Part shown: one piece after another, positions 7,946 to 16,703 of the stretch
Layout of the letters: each line of letters begins with the position of its first letter
Position numbering within the stretch: the first letter of the stretch is position 1
Assembly (NCBI RefSeq): GCF_017815135.1
Contig: NZ_JAGJCF010000005.1
Coordinates: 1 to 64,000, forward strand
DNA length: 64,000 bases
Direction of reading: 5' to 3'
From: Jiella mangrovi
Lineage (GTDB): Bacteria > Pseudomonadota > Alphaproteobacteria > Rhizobiales > Rhizobiaceae
Notes under the pieces: generated by a model
Databases searched by the model: none
The model's input: only the letters and a program-made list of their open reading frames with translations
Told to the model about the DNA's origin: nothing
Made by a program: the position numbers and the translations under genes

Positions 7946-10305
7946 GCTGCGTCTTCCATGGTCTGAAGTTCAGGCAGGAGGTGATCGACGACCACCAGGT
8001 CGCCGTCGTCTTCAAGAACGGTTTCGTCGAAACGGTCGAAGCCCCACTCGTTTATCGTCTCGATGGCACCGTCAGGCAGGAGCTTTAGCTCCCGGCAACA
8101 CGCCTCGAACTGCTTGCGGGACATCCGGCGCCAGCGGACAAGGGCCTTGAGCAGATTGGCATGCGCTTCGTCCAACCCAGCAAAGGGCGAGACCTGCGCA
8201 TCCTGGTGCTGGTCCTGATATTCGTGGGGCGTTTCGGCAGGCTCGTCGGGGATGTCCTCGCTGAAGATATCCGAGAGGAGCGAGGAAACAGCCACGGTCT
8301 CATTTCGAATACGTTCAAGCCGCGCATGGTCGATCGAGATTTCTGGCTTGGCCGGCTTTTGTTCATCTGGTGGCGCCGGAATTGGAAGGCCGCGGCTCGG
8401 TTCCGCAACGGCGACCACATGCAGCTCGTCGGCGACAACCGTGCCGCGATGAAGCGCTGCGTAGACGTGTTCCACTGGATAGCCCAGCGACTTGTGAAGC
8501 TTTTCGATGAACTTGACCTCGGCAGGTGAGACATGACCATCGGCAAGGACAGCCGATATCGCCGACTGCGTAACGCGCCGCTTCTCCATTTCGGGAAGAG
8601 CCGCGAGGCGCTTGAGGACCGGTGCCTGACTCGGGGCGTCCTTCAGGAGAAGCACCGCGAGGGCGGTTAGACGTTCCTTTTCGGATGACGTCAGATCAGG
8701 GATCGCCAAGAGGTCGGATTTCACGCTTTCCAACTCTTCCGGAGCCGAGTTCCCGTCGGCCGCCGCCGCGATCGCGCCGATTTCCACCATCGTCCGAGCA
8801 GAGCGGAAAGCAAGGGAATCGTGGCCAACGCCCCCTCCACCGATGGCGCGAAACAAGACGAGCCGACCATCCACAGTGGGCGTCGAGGCCCCGTGACGAC
8901 GATCCGGTTCATGTCCGACATCGAGCCGATCCAGGATGGAGGCGATCTGGTTCGCGGCTCCTGCTGAAAGCTTGGCCTTCGCATCGACCTTAATCTGCAA
9001 TGCCTCGAGAAGTCTTGGCACCCGCATCACGAGGTGCGCCTTCTCCGCAAATTGCAGATCGAGTTGTTTCCGGATCGCCGCAAGTCGTTTGCCCCCCGCT
9101 TCCATCATGATTTCCCGGGGAAGCGAGGAAGCAGCCTCGAGTGAACCACGAGACGCCGGATTCTTTCCGATAAATCGGCTATATGTGTCGAGCTGGCTGG
9201 TGCATGCTTCAAGGAGATCCTGCAGCCGCGTGGTGCGAGCCTTCAACGCCAGAACGTCGGGAATTTCGTCGTTGCCGATGGGAAGATCGCATTCGAACGA
9301 ACTGCTGGCTGGTCGATATTGCAGACGGAGCCGGGCCTTCGGCAGCTTGACGTTGAACCCCGTTGGGTACTGAGCCGAAAAACGATGACGCCACAGGGCA
9401 CGAAGCTCGTCGAAGCAGCGCCTGGCCGGTGTTCGCAATTGTGTTTCGGGATGCGATAACACCCAGACAAGAGCCTCGTCTTCAGTGAGCGGTGTTCCTC
9501 GCTGAAGGCAGCGGCCGAGGTAAAGGCGGACGGTTAGCGGCATGTCGTATCCGCCCAAGTCGAGACTTGGCTCGATATGGAAGCGGTCGAGATCACCAGT
9601 CACCGCCTCAGCCGTGTCGATGAATCGGCGGGCGTAATTCTTGAAAGAGTTGTTCGACCCGTAGATATGCAGAAGTCGCCTGACTTCAGTAACAAAGGCG
9701 CTCGCTTCCTCGACCACGAGATCGTGGAATAGTCGGCGCTCAAGACCATAGAAGAAAAGAAAGACGTAGCCGATTCCAACTTCGGGATCGTTTCTTCCTT
9801 CGGCGAGCCAATCCACATACGCTCGCCGCTGGTCCGGCCCAATTTCAGAATAAGCCGGCCAATAGGGCATTGAAGCACCGGCTTTGTCCGAAGTGGACTT
9901 AGATATAGAAAGCGAAGGGTCGATTACGCAGTTGTCGAACTGGCGGAATTGCCCCGAACTTCCCCTCTCACCGACGAAGATCATACCCGAAGTGATGAGG
10001 TGCCGGCTGATCGAAATGGTTTCTCCCGGTTGTATCCAGCGCGTTTTGGGAACGGTCAAAGCCTTCCGAGCTGGCGCGGTGATCGACATCGACGAAGGTG
10101 AAAAAGCTGGACCGTTGCTTGTTCTTTGCCGAGAGGGCGGGGATTTAGTTTGATTAGATCGCTTCGCTGGTGAAGAAGAATCTGCCGATCGTTTCTTCCG
10201 GCGAGCTTCAGACCTGGATTTGCGCCGCGCACGCCCCTCTTTGATGGCTCGAGAAATGACCCAGGCGGTCCCAACCAATATCAGCAGCCCGATTAAAGCT
10301 TCCAT
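7942..10305 (-). CDS. TerB-domain protein (TerB-N, TerB, TerB-C) with N-terminal membrane helix
   Basis: First gene of the defence-type operon, 787 residues. An N-terminal hydrophobic helix (residues 2-20) is followed by a basic, Ser-rich linker. A TerB-N domain begins near SEIGPDQRRAYVDWLAEGR. A TerB helical domain near residues 520-640 contains two paired acidic segments (AAAADGNSAPEE and AVLADGHVSPAEV) of the kind that bind metal in TerB. A TerB-C domain forms the last 100 residues. Proteins of this build link TerY-P triads to DNA-processing ATPases and helicases, as here. I chose the ATG at 10305; a TTG at 10326 would add seven residues. Confidence 0.85.
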   Translation of the reverse strand: MEALIGLLILVGTAWVISRAIKEGRARRKSRSEARRKKRSADSSSPAKRSNQTKSPPSRQRTSNGPAFSPSSMSITAPARKALTVPKTRWIQPGETISISRHLITSGMIFVGERGSSGQFRQFDNCVIDPSLSISKSTSDKAGASMPYWPAYSEIGPDQRRAYVDWLAEGRNDPEVGIGYVFLFFYGLERRLFHDLVVEEASAFVTEVRRLLHIYGSNNSFKNYARRFIDTAEAVTGDLDRFHIEPSLDLGGYDMPLTVRLYLGRCLQRGTPLTEDEALVWVLSHPETQLRTPARRCFDELRALWRHRFSAQYPTGFNVKLPKARLRLQYRPASSSFECDLPIGNDEIPDVLALKARTTRLQDLLEACTSQLDTYSRFIGKNPASRGSLEAASSLPREIMMEAGGKRLAAIRKQLDLQFAEKAHLVMRVPRLLEALQIKVDAKAKLSAGAANQIASILDRLDVGHEPDRRHGASTPTVDGRLVLFRAIGGGGVGHDSLAFRSARTMVEIGAIAAAADGNSAPEELESVKSDLLAIPDLTSSEKERLTALAVLLLKDAPSQAPVLKRLAALPEMEKRRVTQSAISAVLADGHVSPAEVKFIEKLHKSLGYPVEHVYAALHRGTVVADELHVVAVAEPSRGLPIPAPPDEQKPAKPEISIDHARLERIRNETVAVSSLLSDIFSEDIPDEPAETPHEYQDQHQDAQVSPFAGLDEAHANLLKALVRWRRMSRKQFEACCRELKLLPDGAIETINEWGFDRFDETVLEDDGDLVVVDHLLPELQTMEDAA

Positions 10306-10521
10306 TTCCTCGCCTTCGCCCGGCAACTACTCGAAGCCGCAGAATCGGTTCGCTACGACTGGCAGCGATTAGAACACTCGCTTAGGCTGTCTGCAACGAA
10401 GCGGTGCAGGTCGTCTTGGCGATCGAGTGGAAATTAACCATCGGCGAACTTATCAGAACGACCACTTGCCAACCGTCTTTTGTTCCGCATATGTTCGCGA
10501 CATGTTGATCCTCTCGCTCAT

Positions 10522-10620
10522 AACGCTGTCGGCCGCGAAACCCGCGGCCCCTTTCACCCGCCGGGGCTAGACGGTCCTTCCGTCCTCCGGCGCTGACAGC
10601 GTTCGCCGCTATCCCGCGGC
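10522..10620 (+). promoter_or_regulatory. Highly structured leader (three-way junction plus hairpin) before the TnsA-like gene
   Basis: Stem P1 pairs AACGCTGTC (10522-10530) with GACAGCGTT (10595-10603), nine perfect pairs. Inside it, P2 pairs 10531-10537 with 10543-10549 (seven pairs, 5-nt loop). P3 pairs 10559-10564 with 10587-10592 and extends through inner pairs 10570-10574/10580-10584. A fourth hairpin pairs 10605-10609 with 10616-10620 and ends just before the GGAG ribosome site at 10623. This looks like a cis-acting RNA controlling the 10636 gene, or a DNA cruciform used as a binding site. No known riboswitch class is recognised. Confidence 0.45.
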
Positions 10621-10635
10621 ACCGGAGCGACCTCC

Positions 10636-11280
10636 ATGACATCCCCATCGATCCTGCGTCTTCCGGAAGGGAGCGACGCGCCCCTTCATGCCGAAGGCAA
10701 TCTCGCCGCGACCCGCCGCAAGGCTTCCCGACGCCACTATGCGCCGGCCGGGATCATGCGCTGCGTCGGCATTCCGATCTTCCGGTCGGCACTCGCACGC
10801 GACCTTGGCGTCCTTCTTGATCTCGATGACCAGGTGGAAGCTTGGCAATGCCTGCCGAAGGCGCTGGACTTTGCCGGCCCCGACGGCGTCATCGTCCAGC
10901 ATATCCCAGACTTTCTCGTCCGTTACGCATGCGGATGCGAGGTCTTCCTCGACGCCGGCGGCATCGACGCCGTGCCGGTGGATGCTGAATTCGCCTACAC
11001 CGCGGTCTGCGAAGCCGAGATCCGGATCGAGCCGGCGCTCTCCAATGCCCGCGAGATGCTTCGCTACGCCCGGCGCAACGTGCCCCTCGGCGACCGCATC
11101 CGGCTGCTGGCCTACCTTGAGGATGTTGGATCGGCGACGCTCGTCGACGCCGCATCCGGCATGCAGGAGTCGCGGGAACCCGTCGGCGCCGTCATCGCGC
11201 TCGCCCTGCAACGGATCGTCCGGATCGATTGGCGGGAACGCCGGCTTGCACCGGATAGCCGGGTGGAGATCGTCCGATGA
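10636..11280 (+). CDS. TnsA-like endonuclease-fold protein with apparent loss of catalytic residues
   Basis: A 214-residue protein. Residues 51-97 follow the pattern of the TnsA N-terminal nuclease domain: SALARD, a LDLDD segment, a QxLP strand, then HIPDFLV. TnsA enzymes normally have Glu in the first motif (SxLERD), Asp in the second and Lys in a VK motif on the next strand. Here A54 replaces the Glu, D92 is kept, and the strand FLDAGG (104-109) has no Lys. If the alignment is right, it is a non-cutting relative. A GGAG ribosome site lies 10 bases upstream. The stop overlaps the protease gene start (ATGA), so the two are coupled. An unrelated fold cannot be excluded. Confidence 0.55.
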   Translation: MTSPSILRLPEGSDAPLHAEGNLAATRRKASRRHYAPAGIMRCVGIPIFRSALARDLGVLLDLDDQVEAWQCLPKALDFAGPDGVIVQHIPDFLVRYACGCEVFLDAGGIDAVPVDAEFAYTAVCEAEIRIEPALSNAREMLRYARRNVPLGDRIRLLAYLEDVGSATLVDAASGMQESREPVGAVIALALQRIVRIDWRERRLAPDSRVEIVR

Positions 11281-13238
11281 CATCGAAGGTCAGGAAGCTC
11301 GCCCGGCTTAGGAAGTCCTCGGTCGAGCCGGCCGCCGCCAACTCCGGGATCGACATGGGGATGCAGGACGCCATCGCCGAGGCAGTCGACGAGAGATTGA
11401 AGCGGATGTCTCCGTCGACGAGAATGATCTTCGACCGGGTGCGGCCGCTCGTCCCTGACGGTCTGAAGCGGCGCCTGGAGGCGGCAAAGCCCGCTCTCGT
11501 CGTCGTTCACGTCGCCGCGCATGGCTGGCGCCGGCCCGCCTACGACGCGATCGTCGCAGCACTCGAGGACGCGGTCCGGACCGAGGAGATCGTCTTTTCG
11601 CGGCCCCACTATGTGCCGGCGGACGAGATCGCGAGCCGTTCGTGGCAACGGAAGGGCCAGCGCGAACGGACTGAGCTTGTCATGTCGATGCTCTCGTCGG
11701 GTATCACCATCGTCGGCCTCGTCGCCGGAGAGGACCTCGATCCCGCGGTCGCGGCGATCGCCCACATGACCGTCGACGTCATCCGGATCGACGTTGCAGA
11801 CCTTGCGGGAGCCGTCGCCTCGGCTTTCCCGGATTCAAACGCCTCTTGGCCGGCCGACCTGGGTGTTTCCGACGTCGATCCCCAGTGGCTGGATCTCGCG
11901 ATCGGGCGGTCGTCGACCGCAGAGGAAGCGGTCCGACTGATCGCCGCGGCGCACCGCCGTCCGGCGACGGAAACGGCCGTGCCGATGCTTGAAAGCCTCT
12001 ACGGCTATGGGCCGGCCCGCGTCTGGGGGCTGCGGCTCGTCGATGCCCTGCGAGAATATCGGGCTGGTACGCGATCGTGGATCGACGTCGACGCCGGCGC
12101 TCTCTTCGTCGGCCCGCCTGGCACCGGCAAGACGCTGCTTGCCTCGGCGCTTGCCCGGTCGTGCGGCGTCGCCTTCATCCCGACGTCGTACTCGGCCTGG
12201 CAGGGCACGGGAGAAGGCCACCTCGGCGATGTGACCAGATCGATCCGGAAGACGTTCTCCGAGGCGGCTTCACAGTCGCCATGCATCGTCTTCATCGACG
12301 AGATCGACACGATTCCCACTCGAGGCGCCACGACGCGACACGACGACTGGTGGCGGACGATCGTGAACAATCTTCTCGAATGCCTGGACGGCACCGGCCG
12401 CCGCGAAGGCGTCATCGTCCTGGCGGCTTGCAACGACGATCGCAATCTCGATCCGGCATTGGTCCGTTCCGGACGCCTGGACCGGCGTTTCCATATCGGG
12501 CTGCCGAACGAAGACGATCTCGCAAAGATCCTCGCGCACCACCTCCCGACGGTTCCTGAAGACGAGATCCAGCCGGCCGCTGTCACGCTAGCGGGATCGA
12601 CGAGCGGCGCCGATGCGGCACGTATCGCAAGAGACGTTCGACAGCTGGCACGAAGCGAGGGCCGCGAACCCTCTGGCTCCGATCTTCTGAAGGTCGCGCT
12701 TCCTGTCGATGATCGACCGGCGGGTCTGCGCCGCCGTGTCGCCGTCCACGAAGCGGGTCATGCAGTGGCCATTCTCCGCCAAGGGCAGGTCCCGCGCAGC
12801 CTCTCAATCGTGGCCGCAAACGGGGGCGAGGTCGTTCACGACGTTCCTGTCTCTGAATTTCTTCTCGAGGACCTCCACGCGCAGTTGGCGATCGGCCTTG
12901 CCGGCCGGGCGGCCGAGGAAGTCGTTCTCGGATCGGTCTCGGCTGGTGCAGGCGGCCCACAGATGTCGGATCTCGGAAAGGCGACCCAGCTGGTGGCGAT
13001 GATCGAGGGCCGGTACGGACTCGGGACGCGCCTGGGTCTAGTCGAGAAGATCGACGAGGCTGTGGTCGAGCGTCGGCTGCGGATCGCCTATGCGGATGCC
13101 CTTCTCGCTGCGATGCGCGATCGTTACGCCATCGAAACGCTGGCGGAACTGGCTCTGGAGAGGCAAGTCCTCGGCCGAGCAACACTTTCTGCGTTCCGAG
13201 ACACAATTTGGCCTAATGAATTAACGGGACCGAAGTAG
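11277..13238 (+). CDS. Soluble FtsH-type AAA+ ATPase/M41 zinc metalloprotease
   Basis: A 653-residue protein with the two catalytic halves of FtsH. The AAA+ module has Walker A GPPGTGKT (279-286), Walker B IVFIDEID (337-344) and a SGRLDRR arginine-finger segment (398-404). The peptidase has the zinc motif HEAGH (491-495) and a downstream SDLGKAT segment that should give the third zinc ligand. Residues 1-260 are a different, soluble N-terminal domain with no transmembrane helices, unlike housekeeping FtsH. It should unfold and degrade selected proteins using ATP. It is coupled to the TnsA-like gene and lies inside the transposon, so its client may be a transposon or phage protein; this is inference. 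Confidence 0.88.
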   Translation: MTSKVRKLARLRKSSVEPAAANSGIDMGMQDAIAEAVDERLKRMSPSTRMIFDRVRPLVPDGLKRRLEAAKPALVVVHVAAHGWRRPAYDAIVAALEDAVRTEEIVFSRPHYVPADEIASRSWQRKGQRERTELVMSMLSSGITIVGLVAGEDLDPAVAAIAHMTVDVIRIDVADLAGAVASAFPDSNASWPADLGVSDVDPQWLDLAIGRSSTAEEAVRLIAAAHRRPATETAVPMLESLYGYGPARVWGLRLVDALREYRAGTRSWIDVDAGALFVGPPGTGKTLLASALARSCGVAFIPTSYSAWQGTGEGHLGDVTRSIRKTFSEAASQSPCIVFIDEIDTIPTRGATTRHDDWWRTIVNNLLECLDGTGRREGVIVLAACNDDRNLDPALVRSGRLDRRFHIGLPNEDDLAKILAHHLPTVPEDEIQPAAVTLAGSTSGADAARIARDVRQLARSEGREPSGSDLLKVALPVDDRPAGLRRRVAVHEAGHAVAILRQGQVPRSLSIVAANGGEVVHDVPVSEFLLEDLHAQLAIGLAGRAAEEVVLGSVSAGAGGPQMSDLGKATQLVAMIEGRYGLGTRLGLVEKIDEAVVERRLRIAYADALLAAMRDRYAIETLAELALERQVLGRATLSAFRDTIWPNELTGPK

Positions 13239-13683
13239 TTCCGTGGGATCCTAATTTCCCCTCGCTGCAAAGTGAGGTCGCTCCGACTTCTGGAGCATTT
13301 AACCGGAGAAGACGCTCTTCAATGTTTGCCCGATTCCCCAAACCCTCAGCGATATTACGGTCCGACCGTATGTTGACGGCGTTTGTCCGGGCGAGCTTCG
13401 CTCCGGCCGGCTAACGCAGCCACCAGCACTTCGGACCAGCATCACCGCAATAACCACGCCGGGCGCCAAGTCGCGTTCCGTCGCCGCCTCATGCTGTGTC
13501 CGGAGTTCGTCCATGATCATCAAGAAAGCCTGCCCCCAAATACGTGGCTGAAAAGTCGTATGGCCCCATGCGGCCTTACTTCCGGACAGCCCCGTAGGTC
13601 TTCAAGGAGCCTTCGGCACGCCTGAGCGCGGCCCGAGGACGGAAGAACCTTGTCTTTACCTACAACTTTCAGGGGTCTTTCAG
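13239..13683 (+). promoter_or_regulatory. Hairpin-rich intergenic region before the transposition genes
   Basis: No protein gene is seen in these 445 bases. A perfect hairpin TACGGT-CCG-ACCGTA lies at 13356-13370. A second structure pairs GCGTT (13379-13383) with AACGC (13413-13417) and encloses GAGC-TTC-GCTC. A third hairpin of eight near-complete pairs lies at about 13557-13578. CTTCCG near 13580 is mirrored by CGGAAG near 13640. The region should contain the promoter and possibly a regulatory RNA for the tns genes. An AGGGG ribosome site at about 13671 serves the next small gene. Confidence 0.35.
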
Positions 13684-13863
13684 ATGTTCGATGCCATCAA
13701 TTTCGATGAACAAGAAATGTCCTTCGGTTCCAGCTCGCTGCTGAAGAAGGCGGCGAGCGTGAACGCCGGGAACAAGGTCGTCACGACCGGAGGACGGAGG
13801 GGACATAGAGCAGCGTTCCGCGCTGCCGCATTCAAAAAAGCATCCGGGAGCCGGGCCGCATGA
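13684..13863 (+). CDS. Small 59-residue protein coupled to the tnsA-like gene
   Basis: A short frame starting MFDAINFDEQEMSFGSSS and ending KKASGSRAA. An AGGGG ribosome site sits about eight bases upstream. Its TGA overlaps the ATG of the TnsA-like gene (ATGA), the same junction style used throughout this operon. The protein has an acidic N-terminus and a basic C-terminal half. No family is recognised; it could be a leader peptide or a small transposition cofactor. Confidence 0.45.
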   Translation: MFDAINFDEQEMSFGSSSLLKKAASVNAGNKVVTTGGRRGHRAAFRAAAFKKASGSRAA

Positions 13864-14480
13864 CCGCGGCATCGTCGGATAGTTCCGTCAAGGGAAGGGC
13901 GGCCGTGATGGAGGGAACCGTGTTGGACATCGACAGTAACATGGAGATCGGCAACCTGACGATCGCCGTCGCTCGGCCTGACGTCAGCGGTGTCGCAGTC
14001 CAGCTCGGTCCGTTCTTCTACGGCCACGGCGATCAGCGTCGCCGACACTTCTTCGACGCCGGCGTCTGGCGGTCGAACGGGCTGCATCTGTTCGCGGTGA
14101 AGCCGCGTCGATCGTCTCGCTATCAGGGGCTTCTGGAGATCCTGAAGCTTCTTCAACGGGATGACCAACGGCTGGCGTCGGCTCATCTCTATGCGGTCAA
14201 CGAGGATCATCTTGCCCCTTGGCAGATCCACCGGGCGAAGCTGATCAACCGCGCTCTCGCTCTCACCGATGACGAGGCGGACCAGGTCGCAATGGACTGC
14301 ATCGCGGCTGCCGAGGGACCGATCCAGGTCGTCGACATCTACCTGAGGACCAAGCTGGGACACCGCTGCCTTTCTGCCGTGGCCCGGCTCGTCGCCCACG
14401 GCAAGGTCGTGATGCCTCACAGGGCTCTCCTCGACACCGATGCCTTCGTGGAAGCTGCAGAAAAGGAGGTCCGCCGATGA
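13860..14480 (+). CDS. tnsA: TnsA-like transposon endonuclease
   Basis: A 206-residue protein just upstream of tnsB, the standard place of tnsA. The core HFFDAGVWRSN (63-73) followed by LFAVKPRRSS (77-86) gives the Asp (D66) and Lys (K81) of a PD-(D/E)xK nuclease of TnsA type. The following YAVNEDHLAPWQ segment resembles the TnsA region after the catalytic Lys. The first acidic residue is less clear; E30 is a candidate. TnsA cuts the 5' ends of the transposon so that it leaves the donor completely. It is coupled to tnsB by an ATGA overlap. The sequence is divergent, so the call rests on motif plus context. Confidence 0.62.
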   Translation: MTAASSDSSVKGRAAVMEGTVLDIDSNMEIGNLTIAVARPDVSGVAVQLGPFFYGHGDQRRRHFFDAGVWRSNGLHLFAVKPRRSSRYQGLLEILKLLQRDDQRLASAHLYAVNEDHLAPWQIHRAKLINRALALTDDEADQVAMDCIAAAEGPIQVVDIYLRTKLGHRCLSAVARLVAHGKVVMPHRALLDTDAFVEAAEKEVRR

Positions 14481-16702
14481 CCATCCATCAGCCGATCGGC
14501 CGGTCGTTCCGGCCGGTCAACCGGTACCGCCTGGGCGCCGACGATCGCATCCTGATCGACGGTCTTCAGCACCGTTGGATCGAGACGAACGAGTTGGCGT
14601 ACGTTCTTCGGAACGTCGAGGCAGGGGTGACGCGGGAGGTCTCGTACGAGGAGTTCGAACGAGACCTCCACCTGGAGAAGATCCAGGTCGATCGTGGCTA
14701 CTTCTCCCTCGACTCCGTGCGACGGCGGGCGCGCAACGTCTCGCGACTGTCGGACCTCGAGCCCGAGCAGCTCGCCATCGTGATGCATCGCCTGAAGTGG
14801 GTCGAGACTTTCGACGACCTGTACAAGAAGGGCATCGTGAAGAAGTCGCCGAAGCGGCTCGTAGAGGCCATCCCGCTCGTCGGAAAGCTTCTTTCGGATG
14901 AAGATGAAGCTGATCGGGAGCCTCGCACCCGTGCGAAGCGAGGCGCGGCACCTCGGACCGGTTTCGACGATCCGTCGCCGAGCCAGCTCGGCCGCTGGGT
15001 GCGAGAATACCACGCAGCCGGCGAAGACCCGATCGTCCTCAATCCTGACTACGCCAGGAGCGGCAATCGGCTGCCGCGCCTGGACCCCGTAGTCCGGCGC
15101 CTCGTCGAAGGGATGGCTGCGCGTTACTGCGTGCCGACGAAGCCATCCGTCCAGCAGCTCTACGAACGGCTGGTCCGCATCCTGAACTACTCGAACAGGA
15201 AGCGGGCGACCAGTTACGTCGTCCCCTCCAAGCGGACCCTCGAGCGGGCGATCGCCAGGATCGACGATTTCGAAAAGATGGCGGGCCGACATGGCGCTGC
15301 CTGGGCACGTCGAAATTACACCCCTGCCTACGAAGGCCCGACGGCCACAAGGCCGCTTGAGCGGGTCGAGATGGACGAGTGGCGCGTGAACCTGATGACG
15401 CTGTGTGAAGATGCCGGGCTCTGGGCGACCATGAGCGAAGAGCAGCGGCGAGGGGTCAAGCGCACGCGCTGCTGGCTCACGGCCGCGATCGACTGCGCGA
15501 CGCGCTGCATTCTGTCGGTCTACCTGACGACGGAGGCACCCTCGGCGCGTAGCGCCCTGGAGGGCTTGCGGTGGATCATGACGGACAAGGAGAGCCTGCG
15601 CCGGGAGGTTGGGGCTCAAAACTGGTGGCCTTGTCACGGAAAGCCGGAGAACCTCTTCACCGACAAGGGGGCGGGCTTCAAGTCGAACGAGTTCAAGGTG
15701 GCGGCTCTATCGCTCGGCATCGGCACATTGAAGCCGAACGCCGGATTGGCGCAGTTCCGCGGCAAGATCGAGCGACTCTTCCGGTCACTTGACCAGGGAC
15801 TGGTCTCCCGCTTCGAGGGACGGACGTTCTCCAACGTCCTCGATAAGGGGGACTACGAGTCCGAGAAGTGTGCGTCCATCACGTGCGAAGAGCTGAACAG
15901 GGCGCTCATTCGCTACATCTGCGACGTCTACCATTCCACACCGCACGGCGGCCTCGGCGGGCGTAGCCCCGCACAAGAATGGAATCGTCTCGTCGCGCTG
16001 CATGGTCAGGAGATCGTCCCGGGCAAGCAGGAGATGCGGGAAGTCTTTGGCGTCCCTTTCGAGCGGACCGTGGGCAAGAAGGGCATCCGTCTCCTCGGAA
16101 CGTTCTACCAGTGCGAGGATCTCGTCCAGATCTGGATGAAGAAGCAGGGCACCAAGCTCCAGCTGCGAGTGGACGACCGAGACGTCACTGAGATCTCTGT
16201 CGAAGTCGCGCCGGGGACCTGGAAGACCGCAACTGCTGTCGGCGGGATCGAACAGGCCGTGTCGATTGAGCGCCTTGCGACGAGCTTCGCCGCCCTTGTG
16301 GAGGCTGGGCTTCCGGCATTCGACATCGACGACCCGGTCGAGATCACGAAGCGAAGGGACGAAGCGCTGCAGGACATCACCGATCTGGTGCGCCGTTCGG
16401 CGGCACGTGCCGGCCTCGTGGACGCGAAGACACTCGAAATGCAGATCGCCAGGATCAAGGCGGACGCCTTCAGGGCGACGCTGGCATGGCTCGACCGCCA
16501 GAACTCGGCTGGAACCGACATCTACACTGATCCCGTGGCCTCCCCGTTCCGCTCCGAGCCAGCGTCAGATCTGAGCGAGATCGTCGTGGGTGGTGAAGAG
16601 ACGGAAAGCGCAGCGCCGCCCGCCGACGCAGACACCCCGCATCAGCAAGGTGGCGGCTTGTCATCTTCGACCGACGAACCCAACGAGTTCTGGAGCGAGT
16701 AA
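14477..16702 (+). CDS. tnsB: TnsB-like DDE transposase (rve/Mu-type)
   Basis: A 741-residue transposase. The catalytic triad is D300 (MDEW), D396 (FTDKG) and E432 (GKIERLF), giving the DD(35)E spacing of retroviral-integrase-fold transposases. The N-terminal 290 residues hold helix-turn-helix DNA-binding domains. The C-terminal part is a beta-barrel plus a tail rich in Asp and Pro, which in TnsB contacts TnsC. It joins the 3' ends of the element to target DNA, working with the TnsA-like nuclease. tnsC follows one base after its stop. Confidence 0.93.
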   Translation: MTIHQPIGRSFRPVNRYRLGADDRILIDGLQHRWIETNELAYVLRNVEAGVTREVSYEEFERDLHLEKIQVDRGYFSLDSVRRRARNVSRLSDLEPEQLAIVMHRLKWVETFDDLYKKGIVKKSPKRLVEAIPLVGKLLSDEDEADREPRTRAKRGAAPRTGFDDPSPSQLGRWVREYHAAGEDPIVLNPDYARSGNRLPRLDPVVRRLVEGMAARYCVPTKPSVQQLYERLVRILNYSNRKRATSYVVPSKRTLERAIARIDDFEKMAGRHGAAWARRNYTPAYEGPTATRPLERVEMDEWRVNLMTLCEDAGLWATMSEEQRRGVKRTRCWLTAAIDCATRCILSVYLTTEAPSARSALEGLRWIMTDKESLRREVGAQNWWPCHGKPENLFTDKGAGFKSNEFKVAALSLGIGTLKPNAGLAQFRGKIERLFRSLDQGLVSRFEGRTFSNVLDKGDYESEKCASITCEELNRALIRYICDVYHSTPHGGLGGRSPAQEWNRLVALHGQEIVPGKQEMREVFGVPFERTVGKKGIRLLGTFYQCEDLVQIWMKKQGTKLQLRVDDRDVTEISVEVAPGTWKTATAVGGIEQAVSIERLATSFAALVEAGLPAFDIDDPVEITKRRDEALQDITDLVRRSAARAGLVDAKTLEMQIARIKADAFRATLAWLDRQNSAGTDIYTDPVASPFRSEPASDLSEIVVGGEETESAAPPADADTPHQQGGGLSSSTDEPNEFWSE

Positions 16703-16703
16703 A

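Noticed and set aside
13379-13417. A GTT/AAC-ended folded sequence resembling an integron attC site (also 10522-10603).
   Set aside because: The flanks do not match the RYYYAAC/GTTRRRY rules and there is no integron integrase or cassette array.
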